Source of the DNA: Fonsecaea monophora
Lineage: Eukaryota > Ascomycota > Eurotiomycetes > Chaetothyriales > Herpotrichiellaceae
NCBI RefSeq assembly: GCF_001642475.1
Contig: NW_019173950.1
Coordinates: 62,001-126,000, forward strand
Length of the DNA: 64,000 nucleotides
Reading direction: 5' to 3'
The notes beneath the pieces are model-generated. The model saw only the letters and a list, made by a program, of their open reading frames with translations, searched no databases and was not told where the DNA came from. Positions 24,138 to 35,108 of the stretch are shown one piece after another (position 1 is the stretch's first letter; each line of letters starts with the position of its first letter). A program made the position numbers and the translations under genes.

Positions 24138-24946
24138 TTGACCAGTTAACCAACATCCAGTCAACCACCCAACCAACCAACCAACCAACCAGGCATGGTG
24201 GGTTTGTGGATAGATACATGGATATGTAGATACATGGAGAGGCAGACAGACAGGCAGGCAGGCAGGCATGTGACTGAGATAGTGATAGTGATAGCGATAG
24301 CCGTAGCTGTTGTTCTTTATTGTGTTCTTACCATGGAGGACCTCTTCATTCAGTCTCGGGATATATGGGATGTCTTGCTCCAGCTTTGTAGCTTGAGCCT
24401 GTCTGGTAAGATGGAAGGAACACATGAGGGTTCTGGGAACTATACCACTGTAGCAAATAAAAATAACAAGCACTGTGGTCGACGTCAAAACGTCCAAGCA
24501 TTCTCTGCCTCTCGTGTATATATGGACAACAGTGCAACAGCGACGACTTCCTTGGGGAAAAACCAATTGAAATTTCTCAATAGACGATTCTCCATTCAAA
24601 GGCTGTCTGTCATCTCTGTATACGAACACAATCCCACCCATACTGTGTCCTTCCTTATCCAACTCAAACCAACCGAAGCCAACTTTCAATTCGATCGACC
24701 ACAAAGCACAACTGTCAAAATCGGCCAATGCCTCTTCATCACAGTCCAGTGATCAACGAGTGAAAAAAAGCCTCCAAAATCCCATAATCATAACCATAGA
24801 AGCCAAAACGCCGCACATTTCTCCCTCATGACATGAAATGTATTGGGTCATCAGGTCGATATTCCATCCGTGGTCAAAACCGCTTGCTCTCAAAAGAAAC
24901 CGATGCAAAAACATGACAAAATCCCAAAGCCTGGACAACGTCGCCC
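24138..24946. other. Convergent 3' region with microsatellites
   Basis: Tail-to-tail gap between the alcohol oxidase and kinesin-14. It holds CCAA repeats (24169-24191), GGCA/GACA repeats (24241-24269) and a GTGATA-like tract just after. No gene is seen. Confidence 0.6.
24169..24269. repeat. Cluster of tetranucleotide microsatellites
   Basis: CCAA repeated about six times at 24169-24191 and GGCA/GACA units at 24241-24269, directly after the alcohol oxidase stop codon. These are simple-sequence repeats likely to vary between strains. Confidence 0.85.
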
Positions 24947-27907
24947 TTACTTCCCTCCTGCTGTCCTTTTCGCCACTCCAATCTTCGTTTTGGACACCTT
25001 TTCGGCAAACTTCAGGCTTGTGATCGTCTCTGCAAGGCACTTCTTCTCTGGTGCCACCATGACGAACATCAGTGTTTTGCTGTTCCCACCTAGACTGTAC
25101 TGCAACAGATAGGTGAGTTTACTGTTTCTGTACGGGATGTGTGTAGCGGATGATGAGGAGTTGGATCCAACACTGTTGCCACTCTCTCTAGCGCTGAATG
25201 AGCCATTTGCTTGTTGCTGGCCCAGTGCACCGATAACGTCGCCCAAGCATGAAAGCGACTTGTTAATGTTTTGTGTCTCCCTCAGTCGTGCACCTTCGAC
25301 CTTGGAATGAGACAGTCGTTCTGATCCAGCGAGATCAACCAGGTTCAGAGTGCCTTTGCTCTTCTGACCCGTCACGCTGTTATATCCTGCAAGCTTGAGG
25401 ATGAACACAGAGTGGCTTCGAGAACTGCGTTCGTTGGCTTTGGTTGCAGCCACCGAGCGACGAGACATGGCTTGTGTCAGGATGGCTTCGACTTGGTCCT
25501 GGCTGTTCAGATTGACCGTGGTCACATCTGTGATTGTGGTTTCACATGTTGTGCTGTCGTGAAGAATTTGATGTTTCTTATTGCTATTGTCGGACTCCTT
25601 ACCCAGAAGATCTCGCAGCTCTTCGTTGTATACTTCAACAAAGCTGCCTTCCATGGTGTATGTCCAACCTCGAGCTTCTAACTCTTTGCTTGTAGCGTAT
25701 ATCTGCCGTAATGCTCGTGGGATCATGCCGTCTTCAGAAGACATGGTGAATGTCTTTCCAGAGCCGGTTTGCCCATAGGCGAAGATGCAGACGTTGTAGC
25801 CGTCCAGCGCGGATTGAATGAGTTGGCTGATTTCCTCAAAGATCTCCGCATTGTTGCTGCACGGATTAAAGACTCGATCGAATGTGAATTGATGTGTCTT
25901 TGTCGTCACTTTTCCGAGGCTGTTGGTCTCCTCAGGTCCTTTGATTTCGATGTCTGTGACTTCTTCGTCCGACTCGGGAATGGTGATCTTTGCAGTCTCT
26001 TCGGCTGCTTCACTTCCATTGGTGGGTCGGACGCGACAGAAGACTCGAATGTTTCCTTTTAGTTCTTGCACTTGGTTGTGTAGTTTGCGTCGATGCATTT
26101 CTTCCTTGCGGAGCTTCTCTTCGCATTCCGTGGCTTTCTCCAGAGCCTCATTCATTCTCCTCTCCATTGCAGCATACGCTTCTGATTGAGATTTGCTGTC
26201 TGATTCCAGGTACTCAATCTTGGCCTGTAACGCTTGACGGGCGCTTTCCATGCTTGTTGCGTTGTCGCCTGCGGTCGACAGATTGCGGCGGAGATCATCA
26301 TTGAGGAGTTTTTCTCTCTCGAGATCCGCCTTGAGTCGATCAATTTCCAGTTTGAAACTGCGAATTTCGTGTTCTTTCGATTCTAGATCCATCTGATGTC
26401 GTTGCTTTTCAATGGCTTCCTGTGCGGATACCTGACTCAACGCCTGGATTCGTTGCGTGCGTTCATGTGTGAGTTCGTCTTCCAGCCTTTTCTTCAGCTC
26501 GCGAATCTCCTCTCTATGGTCCGCCTTCAAACGCTCCACATCGTCTCGATGGGACTGGCGAACATTTTCAAGCTCTGCTCGGTGCTGATGCTTGATGGTT
26601 TCAATTTCCGCTTCTTGGTCTCGTTTGAGCTCGTGCGCTCCGTTCTCGGCGGATTCCAGGCGGTATTTGGTAGTTTCAAGTTCACACCTGAGCGCGATCA
26701 TGGCTTCGACGGCATCCTTCCGATCTTGCTCAAGATTCGCAACGGTGGACTTGTAAGTGTTGTTGATTTCTTTTGCTTCCATGTTGTCTTCCATGGCTTG
26801 CTTGTAATGCTTGCAAACATCTTCGTACATTCTCTCGATGTTGCCATATTGTTCTTCGGGGTCCCAGGCCACTAGATTTGAATCTTTTGTTAGAAATGGT
26901 CTTGCTTGAGCTTTGCGAGGAGTAGTAAGAAGATCTTTAGGGAAAGGGGCGGGGGTGAAAGGGTCCTCTATGGGAGGTGTTGACAGCTGAGGAGAAGGAC
27001 GAGGAAGCATTGAAGTGCTGACTGGCCAATGGGGCTCAGGGGTGGGTGTCTTGGGGGTCAGGGAAAGACCCAACATCCGTTCGGTAATTGATGTTGTCGA
27101 GATATTCCGGATGGACGACATTGTAGATGCGGCAAATGTCTTGCGTGGTGAAATGTTTCGAGTATCTGCTTTGGGTACCTTGACGAGTCCGGGCCTCACG
27201 GGAGCACGAGCGGGAGCACGAGCAAGAGCCTTTGGTTTGGGTTGGGACAAAAGGGAAACCATACATTTATTAACGGGACCATCCTGATTCCTTGCACGGG
27301 TTCCTAGAGACGTAGCAGGCCTCGAGTTGGCCGTTCTTGTTCCTCGGTCTCTTGCGAGGGACGATTTGGGACGGGCGAGGCTTGAGGTTGGGTGGATGGC
27401 GGGTGGTCGAATACCGGTGCCCATGCTGACGGAGAAAGAAGACGTCGCGGAAGAGTTTGAGGTGCTTCTGGAGGTGCTCCGATGGGACTGAGCAAATGCA
27501 GGAGGATTTCGGGACTGAAAAGTGTACATCGATCCAGCGCCGGCAGCAGCGATGTTCTTTGGAGCGGCAATGATTGTTCCGACAGGTTCGCCTGCGCGCT
27601 CAGCAAGTGTCTTTCTTTTGGCACTTGGCTCGGGCACTGTCGTCCATGTTAACATCTTTCATCTCTTATGGTAGGCATATACAAACAGTTTGAGCCCTGG
27701 CGCTTGTGGCTGGGAAATATAGGTGGAGGCATGGCAGTGCGGGAGTTTGTTGCTGATGCTGTGCTTTCTGCCAGAGGTCTTTGAGGAGAAGGGAGCCCAT
27801 ATCGGGTGGGCTGGGGGAGATGGGAGATGAACTGCGGATTCTGGTCAACACCATATACTCTTGCTTGAGGGGGTCAAGGTTAAACATACATTCTCTGTGT
27901 CGGCCAT
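24947..27907 (-). CDS. klpA: Kinesin-14, C-terminal motor (KlpA/Kar3 type)
   Basis: Minus-end-directed microtubule motor acting in spindle assembly and balance against kinesin-5. Exons are 27907..27890, 27840..27687 and 27636..24947 (953 aa). The first exon encodes only MADTEN; intron 1 is 49 nt (GTATGT...GACCAG) and intron 2 is 50 nt (GTTTGT...GACGACAG), both in phase. The second exon gives a protein-like Pro/Ser-rich tail segment. Residues 1-310 are a basic, Ser/Pro-rich tail expected to bind microtubules, and about 315-585 are coiled coil. The neck ELKGNIRVFCRVRP at about 583 leads into the motor, with P-loop GQTGSGKT (about 679-686), switch I NERSSRSH and switch II LVDLAGSE. The motor at the C-terminus and this neck define kinesin-14. 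Reading only from the ATG at 27655 would wrongly start in intron 2. Confidence 0.95.
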
Positions 27908-28846
27908 CTTGAAGAGAAAACCGTGTTGGACGCCGATGAACCACCAATTTCTGTTACTCAAGATGGAGTACCATGACCAAATCCCCCAGGGGGAGCGATG
28001 TTGTTGAGTCTCGGTCAATTGGCCTGCATTTGAAGAGGAGGCACTGGAGGTATACAAGGACGAAGCCATTGTAAACAATTGTTTGTTTTGGGACTAGTGC
28101 AAAATGCACGTGGTACGGAGGCTTGGCTTCGGTTAACCTTCCAATAGTGCTACTGAAGTTTCACACAGCAAAGGTACAATCAATGGTGATGAGAATAATG
28201 GAATGATGTGGATGACATTCAATGCTGTCGAGCTCTCTATATGTATGAAAATTTGTTCAATTGATCAACACTACACGGGCCTCTGAGATACTTCTTTGCT
28301 CAGGTCCTGCTTCAAACTTTGCACCTCTACCAGAGGTTCGCAGTTCAGGTGCGGGTGGGCGTGTGCGGGCGCAGCCCAGGCTCCACTATAAAGACCCTTC
28401 CCAACCCCCTCAGAACAATGGAAGAACAAACCCAATACCATCCACTGTATCGTATGTCTGCTTCGAATTCTCATTCGTATTAGACCACTTCAAAGTTCTC
28501 ACCTCTTTCATGAGATCAAGGCAGTACTGTCTTGGCCGAACAGTGAGAAGCTAGCTGCACACCGCTTCTGAAAAAATGAGGCAGCATTGAGCGATGGTTG
28601 CCAGAAAACTCAGCGCATGGGACACCGCAAACAAGGGCGACGATATCAATGGTGTCTTACGCATTGAAATTTGCATCCACTGATTTGACTGGCGAGGTGC
28701 GCATTTTTTGGGAGCAGAACATCCACCTTGAAGGAGAGAAGAGACGCATCTGCTGGGCAGGATCTAGCATGGATCAGACTCGTTGCCATCGCATGTGCAA
28801 GGCCAATGATTTTGCAAGGTCTATTTCTGCAAGGCAACGCCGTCGT
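27908..28846. other. Intergenic, upstream of kinesin-14
   Basis: Promoter side of the minus-strand kinesin and 3' flank of the aminotransferase-like gene. I see no supported gene. Confidence 0.5.
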
Positions 28847-30106
28847 TTACCAATTTGCAACATTCTTTCTTTCAGGATCCTCGACGTGCTTCGCTGCCCC
28901 TTCCTTGATAACTTCATCCAGGACCTTGACAAGACCCTCGACTTCCTCGACAGTGTTGTAGTGCAGCAGCGAGCATCTGACCACGCCATCATCGCTGTCG
29001 GGGATGCGGAGTACGTTGTCGCACAGCCGCTTACTATAAAAGTGCCCATTGCGGCAGCCAAAGTTCGACCTCGCTTCAATGGCATCGATAATACCCAATG
29101 AGCTCTGGCCCTTGACCCTGAAACTGATGACTGGCACCCGGAGGTTCCTGTCCGAGGAGGGCTCCCCGTAGATCTTGATCTGGTCCGGCTTCGACCGCAA
29201 GTATGATAGCAATATCTCCTGGATTTTTTCTTCCTGTGCTGTGATTGCGCCCCAGCCCACTGTGTCGATATACTTAGTGATGAGGGGAATGGCTTGGGTA
29301 CATTCGTAATTGCCCGCAGCCAAACCCAGCATTTCCTCCAACGTGTTCCCAGCTTTGAAGTAGTGCCCGAGACTCTGGATCTGTTGTTGCGCCTTCTCAC
29401 TGACATAAAGCATTGAGATGTGCGGTCCGTACACCTTGTACCAGGAGAAGGAGTAGAAGTCGACACCGAATGCCTTGACATCGACTGGAGCATGCGGGGC
29501 ATACGCCACAGCATCAACACAGAACAAGGTATTGGGGTTCGTCTCATGGATGACCTTTGACAGTGCGGCAACGTCTGTCACAGTCCCCAAGATATTCGAG
29601 GTGTGTGTGCAGCAGACCAGCCGTGTCTTGTCGGTGAGCAACTTCTTCAAGTCCTCAGGCTCCAGCTTGGGGTTGGAATCTGTATTCTTTGTCGGAATCC
29701 ACCATTTGACGGTCACCCCTTTCCACTCAGCCAATTGCACCCAGGGGGCCAGGTTGGCTTCGTGGTCCAGGCTAGATAGGACAAACTCGGCGCCCGGTTC
29801 GACCTTCAGGGCGATCGAGAGGTTGCGGAACAGCTGCGTCGTCGACGGACCAAACACAACCTCCTTGGGTGATGCATTGATATACTTTGCGCCCGCAGCG
29901 TGGCCCTCTTCGAACTTTGTCGTGGATACTTGTGACACCGGGTATGATGCGCCCAGCTGCACGTTATTTCGGGACAGGTAGTCCGCAATCGATGTGATGA
30001 CCGATTGGAGCACCTGGGCACCACCAGCATTGTCCATGAACACCTGCTTCTGGGCGAGGGCCGGGAACTGGGCTCTGATGGCCGCTACATCGAAGGAGGC
30101 TGCCAT
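28847..30106 (-). CDS. PLP-dependent class V aminotransferase, cysteine desulfurase-like
   Basis: A single-exon 419-aa fold-type I PLP enzyme. Visible hallmarks are the N-terminal MDNAGGAQVLQSV substrate-loop region, VFGPSTTQLFRNLS for phosphate binding, LSSLDHEANLAPW, the PLP-ring Asp in FCVDAVAYAPH (about 198) and the Schiff-base Lys in SFSWYKVYGPH (about 224). The C-terminal GCRNGHFYSKRLC and VVRCSLLHYNTVEE match, from memory, the SufS-like subfamily described as cysteine desulfurase-like (TIGR01976 type) rather than mitochondrial Nfs1. There is no mitochondrial presequence. The substrate is unknown: sulfur donation, cysteine-derivative lyase or amino sugar epimerase activity are all possible. 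Start ATG at 30106. A shorter ATG does not precede the conserved N-terminus. Confidence 0.9.
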   Translation of the reverse strand: MAASFDVAAIRAQFPALAQKQVFMDNAGGAQVLQSVITSIADYLSRNNVQLGASYPVSQVSTTKFEEGHAAGAKYINASPKEVVFGPSTTQLFRNLSIALKVEPGAEFVLSSLDHEANLAPWVQLAEWKGVTVKWWIPTKNTDSNPKLEPEDLKKLLTDKTRLVCCTHTSNILGTVTDVAALSKVIHETNPNTLFCVDAVAYAPHAPVDVKAFGVDFYSFSWYKVYGPHISMLYVSEKAQQQIQSLGHYFKAGNTLEEMLGLAAGNYECTQAIPLITKYIDTVGWGAITAQEEKIQEILLSYLRSKPDQIKIYGEPSSDRNLRVPVISFRVKGQSSLGIIDAIEARSNFGCRNGHFYSKRLCDNVLRIPDSDDGVVRCSLLHYNTVEEVEGLVKVLDEVIKEGAAKHVEDPERKNVANW

Positions 30107-30676
30107 GGTGGTGACGGTGGTAGCGATTGCTTGAATCTAGACGATGTTTCCAGGCACGCGAGATATGTCTTAGTATTGTCCTGCCGCAGAAGTCGCTGGA
30201 CGAGCACCTTACTGGGGAAAAATCTGCAAGGGTATCAGGCTCATTGAGGTGGGATGTGGAGTGGATGCGCACATGCGGTACATAATTTGCAGGGCCTGAA
30301 GAGGAAGGTCGCTGAACTCCGTGATGGAGGCAGTGGAGAGAATAGCCAACAACGTCGCCGCGGCACCGTCGACCTATCAACGATGTGCAGTGGCCGCGAT
30401 TTGAGAGAGCTTTACACATCAGAAAGTGAGCTGGAAAACATGATGCATTGATCAACTAGCTAGAGTCAATCATGACATGCTTCGCAACATAGGTCGACCC
30501 TTCTTAGTATCATGTCCTGCCTCTCTCAGACAAAGATGGTGATATTACTGCAGGTGGTTGAACTTGATGGTATCCGACCAAGTGCGACCAAGGGACACCC
30601 TGCCGCTCTGTTGATGCAGATAGAGTGTGTGGCTGTCCGAGAATTGTCTTCTTTTGCTCCGCATAAGGTCGATACA
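30107..30676. other. Intergenic, promoter of the aminotransferase-like gene
   Basis: No protein-like frame is seen; it contains the upstream region of the minus-strand class V enzyme and the 3' flank of the small hypothetical gene. Confidence 0.5.
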
Positions 30677-31102
30677 CTAGTGTTCCTTTCTCTTTGAGAT
30701 ATCGTGCTTTTTCATAGTCAACAGTGTCTCATCCCCCTTTTGTTCTTCTCTTGTAACCCCTTCCTGCACGAAGCTGCTAGGATCAGAGGAAGACAACGCG
30801 TCAGATCCTTGTTGCCCACTCGCCTGTTGATTCTCAAACCGACATGTCGATCTTTGCTGACTCTCCCCAATCATTCGCATCTTCCACGAGATGTATTCTT
30901 CCGGCCTCTCCTTCTCTAGATACTCGCCCCATGCAGTAAACTCTTCGTTGGAAAGTGATCGAAGGATCTCAGGCGGGGGAGGACCGCTGTGTTTCAATTC
31001 GTCTTTGACACTTTTCGACGGCTGGTGAGCACTATCTTGGACTGACTGGAGATTGCCAAGTTCTCCTGTGACAAGGCTTTGGCTGTCTTTGAAAGGGGGC
31101 AT
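30677..31102 (-). CDS. Small hypothetical protein, 141 aa
   Basis: An uninterrupted frame from an ATG at 31102. I do not recognise it. The protein is hydrophilic with a Pro-rich PPPPEIL followed by an ordered-looking helical stretch, LSNEEFTAWGEYLEKERPEE then YISWKMRMIGE (about 50-80), then a Ser/Gln/Glu-rich tail ending in a basic KRKEH. There is no signal peptide or membrane segment. The helical middle reads like real protein, which is why it is listed. It could also be one exon of a larger gene, as about 1.2 kb upstream is without another gene. Confidence 0.5.
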   Translation of the reverse strand: MPPFKDSQSLVTGELGNLQSVQDSAHQPSKSVKDELKHSGPPPPEILRSLSNEEFTAWGEYLEKERPEEYISWKMRMIGESQQRSTCRFENQQASGQQGSDALSSSDPSSFVQEGVTREEQKGDETLLTMKKHDISKRKEH

Positions 31103-32352
31103 GGTGGCGAAGCTGAGTTTTGGTACCGAGAGATCGCTGGTTGGCGCGTGTAATCAAGTAAGTTCGAGCATGTTATTCGATCCCAGGAATGCTCGCGCAG
31201 TCTCAGGCTTTCCAGAGGGGTGATACTTGTATGGTTCCTGGGGCAAATTACTTACACAAGGTGTGAATGGCGCAAAACAGTTCAGTTGAGTGAAGGGCAC
31301 GACAAATGGACCGCATTGCGCACTGTCGGGAAACACGATCAGGTTGTTCTCCAGGAGGTTTCCAAATGGTGTAAAGCATTGTGACTGCTTTGATCGTGAA
31401 CGGCGCCTTCCCCACGTCAAAGCTGCACTTGGTCCTGCAGTAACATAGCTGGCCGTGGGAAAGGCGCAGCAGGTCTGTCGTTAAGAAAAGTAGAAAGTGC
31501 TGGCCAGGACGGTCACAATGCAGCCGCGCAATCAGATAGAATCGTGTCGTCGGTATCAGGCTTGCCCTCTCCATTATACAAGGCTCGCCCATCCTGAGTT
31601 AGAAGTGGGTCAAGGGAAACCCTGGATATGATGTCCGTTCTGCCACATGCCATGGGCTGTTGGGGATAATGAACGAAGCATGTGTGGCGCATAGAAAGAT
31701 GCGAGTAGGAGGTTAGGCGCCATGCTGTGGTGGTGCGAATCACCTGAATATTATGTTGGGTCAGCTTCACATGCCCCAATTCACTCACATGCTCTCTGTC
31801 CATTCTTCAACATACATAACATTCCCACCAAAATAAGTGAGAGTGCGCAGTGACAGGGACAACCAGCCCAAGTACATGGTACATACATGTGCACAAAAAA
31901 AGCCCCGAGCCCTGCATGTGGAGAGGGGGCCGGACGCCAAGCGACTGGACCACCTCGCATGTCATGATTTTGGGCTGCAATAATGGCATGTGCTGTTTTC
32001 TTCACTCACTTTCGATTCCCACCTGACGATCGCATTGCCTCCGTCTTCTGTCCTCCGTCGGGCCAAATAATGCCATCCACAGCCGCAGCCTAGGAAGCCT
32101 TGCACCTTGGTCCACTTCTCGTTTATCAAACCTTGCCCGCACAGGTACCGGTACCGGTACCTCACCTGAGTCGCCTGGTGTTGGTTCCGCCACGCACAAC
32201 ATGACCAGATGACCACCCACTTATTTGTCACTCGAGCTCTTCATTGCCATGTTATACCTGTGCTGTCCTCGCGTTTCTAGCCTCTGACACTCCAGCGGCG
32301 CTTTTGCGATCACTCCGAGGGCTCTGTACAACCTATTTAAACGCAACGGAAA
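31103..32352. other. Divergent intergenic region
   Basis: Lies between the small minus-strand hypothetical gene and the plus-strand acyltransferase. It holds a GGTACC triplet repeat (32144-32161). No gene is supported. Confidence 0.5.
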
Positions 32353-33515
32353 ATGGAAAAGTTCTCCCAATTCCGGGACAAAGGTGATTATCCTTTGGGA
32401 ACACAGAATATCGATGGATCAACGTGCTGATCTGCCTTGTGCCATAGGTTCCGGCATCGCTCCATTCCTTCCTATCCCTACCGAGCCTGCTGGATTCGCA
32501 TTACCCTTCCACATATTCCTCTTCATCTGTCGTGTGCCTCTACTTCTAGTCTTCGCGCTCTCATACTTTCTCGTTTTACAATGGATGCCCATTGGTATCC
32601 TCGGTAGAAAAGCTTCTCTCTGGTGCATATTGGGTATACCGGGAATATGGTGGATAGATCTACAAATCGACGGGGTGAAGAAAGGGTATGGCTGTGCAAT
32701 TGTCGCTGGGGCACGTGCTGACATGGTCCAGGTCTCTTGCGCAGAACAAAACAAGAATTCCCCAAGAAGGCTCGGTGATTGCTTCATCAAGCGCTTCGCC
32801 GATCGATCCATTGTATCTGGCGGCTATTTTCGACCCCGTCTTCGCCGCCACGTACCCTTACACGAGGCTGGTGGAACCTATATCTCTGTTCACAGCCATC
32901 CTCCGGACGTTCTGTCACCCGAAGCTGACGCCACCACCTGGCGCAAATCTTATGGATATTGAGAAAGTGCTGAGACAAAACCCAGGTCGTGTTGTGGTGG
33001 TATTTCCGGAATGCACCACGACCAACGGTAGAGGCATCTTGCCCATGAGTCCAAGTCTTTTGGCAACCCCGCCACGGGCAAAAGTGTTTCCTGTCTCCCT
33101 CAGATATAGTCCTGCGGATGTCACAACACCCATCCCACACGCTTACCTGACCTTCCTCTGGAACCTCTGCAGCAAACCGTCCCATTGTCTCCGAATTCGC
33201 ATTGCCGAGGCTGTATATAATAGTAAAAAGTCCTCGGATTCAGATTTTAGCATCCCAGCAAAGGTGTCGCCTTCATACACAGCAAACTATTTCGACTCGT
33301 TGGTTTCGTCAGACGGTGGAGCCAGCAGCGATGCAGATACACTCGTTGGTAGTGGCCTCGAAGACCAAGAACTTTCCATGACCAAGGAGGAAAGAGCATT
33401 TTTGGACAAAATTGCGGAGGCGTTGGCGAGGCTGGGGCGTGTCAAGAGAGTGGGACTGGGAGTCAGGGAGAAAGTTGAATTTATCGCCATGTGGACGAGG
33501 TCTCGGAAGCGGTGA
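32353..33515 (+). CDS. Vps66/Loa1-like lysophospholipid acyltransferase
   Basis: A PlsC-like acyltransferase expected to acylate lysophosphatidic acid or a related lysolipid at the ER or lipid droplets. Exons are 32353..32383, 32448..32685 and 32732..33515 (350 aa). Introns of 64 and 46 nt join in phase, giving KFSQFRDKGSGIAPFLPIP at the N-terminus and VKKGSLAQNKTRIP across the second junction. One or two membrane helices (about 31-55) precede the catalytic region. The motif-I position reads SSSASPID, without the histidine of the HX4D motif of classical enzymes, and motif III reads VVVVFPECTTTNGRGIL. The overall layout and the N-terminal KFSQFRD/FLPIP region resemble the fungal Vps66/Loa1 group. 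The family is likely and the exact substrate is not known. Confidence 0.86.
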
Positions 33516-35108
33516 CAGGGACAAATGATCGAGTCGTGGTGGTTGATGACTCTTTCACCAGCAGCATCCATTGGGACCATGAGGTATCAATATTACCTTT
33601 CCTTCCAGAACGAACTGTTCGCTCAGATGACCTCAGCTCTTCTCGAGGGAAACTTTGAGATCATTGGGAACAGCTCCTTCTGACCACTTTCGATCTTATG
33701 CCTCGACCTCCTTTCTATCCTGGCAAATAGGTTGATAGAAATGCAGACTCATTGTGCTTTCACAAGCATAAGAGACGGTCAGGGTTGACATCCTCCCTGG
33801 CTTGTCATCACTTTTGACTAACAACAATGAGAGACATCTATACGCGATAGCTATTGGTGTATAGTTCCTACACATCAGCTAGTGTCATTCCGAACACAGC
33901 TGCATTCCAAACCCACAATTAATATTGAGAATGGAAACACACAGCTCCCATGCGGTGACAATCGCAATGCCATTGACGCAGCTGACTACCCACGCCTAAG
34001 CAACGACGGCACTTCGGAAGTCGAACTCCCCAACAGGCAGAGAACAATTGAAGTCCTTTGGACCAATTCAACGCCGTCGTCTGGCACCATGAGAGCTTCT
34101 ACTCCTTGCTCTGGTCTGGGTCAACGTCAAACAGGAAGTCGAAGACACGTCGTTGGCAGCAATGTGTTCGTCCTCCGCACAACATGTCAATGACGTTGGG
34201 TGGCACTCTGTACCTATTATTAACGCCGTTCCATCCCCTATTCAGGGCAGGGCATCTGAGCCAGAGCCAGAACCAGAGCCAGATATCAGACTGCCTCCAT
34301 TGGCGTTGTTTGTTACTCATAGCGTCCTCCGAGAAAGGCTCAACCAACCAGCCAGCCAGCCAGCCAGCCAGTCAGTTGGTTTATGGGCGGGCAAGGAACA
34401 GGCAAGCAAGCAGGGAAGAATACATACCTAGGTATGTACCGAGCACTGGTCAAGCATGGTGAACACGGCCCGCCCCTTGTTAGTCATGGCGGATGTAGTT
34501 TTTACTCGGCCCCCATGAACTATTCCGTCAACCTGGTCGACCTGCTTCCTGTTCAGATCGACAGTGGCTGCAATACGCAACGGTAGCGCCTTTACGACCG
34601 CAGACGAAGGCAGGGCGGGTCCCGATGAGGCCGACATCCAGCTGGAATGGAGCAGATGAGATGTCTTCATACAAGTACAGATTGACCACTACATGCTGAC
34701 GTTGTGTCGTCCCTCTTGCTTCACCTGTGTTCCTTCGAGGTATGAATCCGTAGACACTAAACTGAATGGCACAATCGCTGCTCGCCACCCACCCACCTTC
34801 TCACGCCTCTCGTGAAAAGGTCATTTCCCATATTCCAGCCCTACCGTAGAGCGAATTGCCGGCCACTTGTCAACGCCTGCCTGCCTACCTGTTGTTCCGA
34901 TTTTTCGGGTTTCTTCCCCCCAGAGAACCACATAGTCCGGGTCCCGCCCTTGCTTTTTGAGAGCAACTCCGTGCAAAGAGAGCCAAGTACCAATAAACAA
35001 ACAGAAAGGATCGTGAGCAACAATAATTCTGGCCATCGCTCCAGTAGACCAGGACACCATGCTCCAAGCCTAACCCGGGCATGGTCGACGCCTTTGAGAG
35101 TGGCGGTA
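33516..35108. other. Convergent intergenic region with AGCC repeat
   Basis: Between the 3' ends of the acyltransferase and the minus-strand RING-like gene. It includes CAGAGC/CAGAAC-type repeats (34256-34282), an AGCC microsatellite (34350-34371) and a palindromic CCTAGG with TAGGTA flanks near 34430. Short frames only. Confidence 0.5.
34350..34371. repeat. AGCC microsatellite
   Basis: Five to six tandem AGCC units, followed by an imperfect continuation. It is a simple-sequence repeat in non-coding DNA. Confidence 0.85.

Noticed and set aside
27845..28078. 77-codon minus-strand frame containing the kinesin first exon
   Set aside because: The upstream ATG would add an unlikely Ser/Trp-rich leader; the ATG at 27907 gives a compact MADTEN exon in phase with exon 2.
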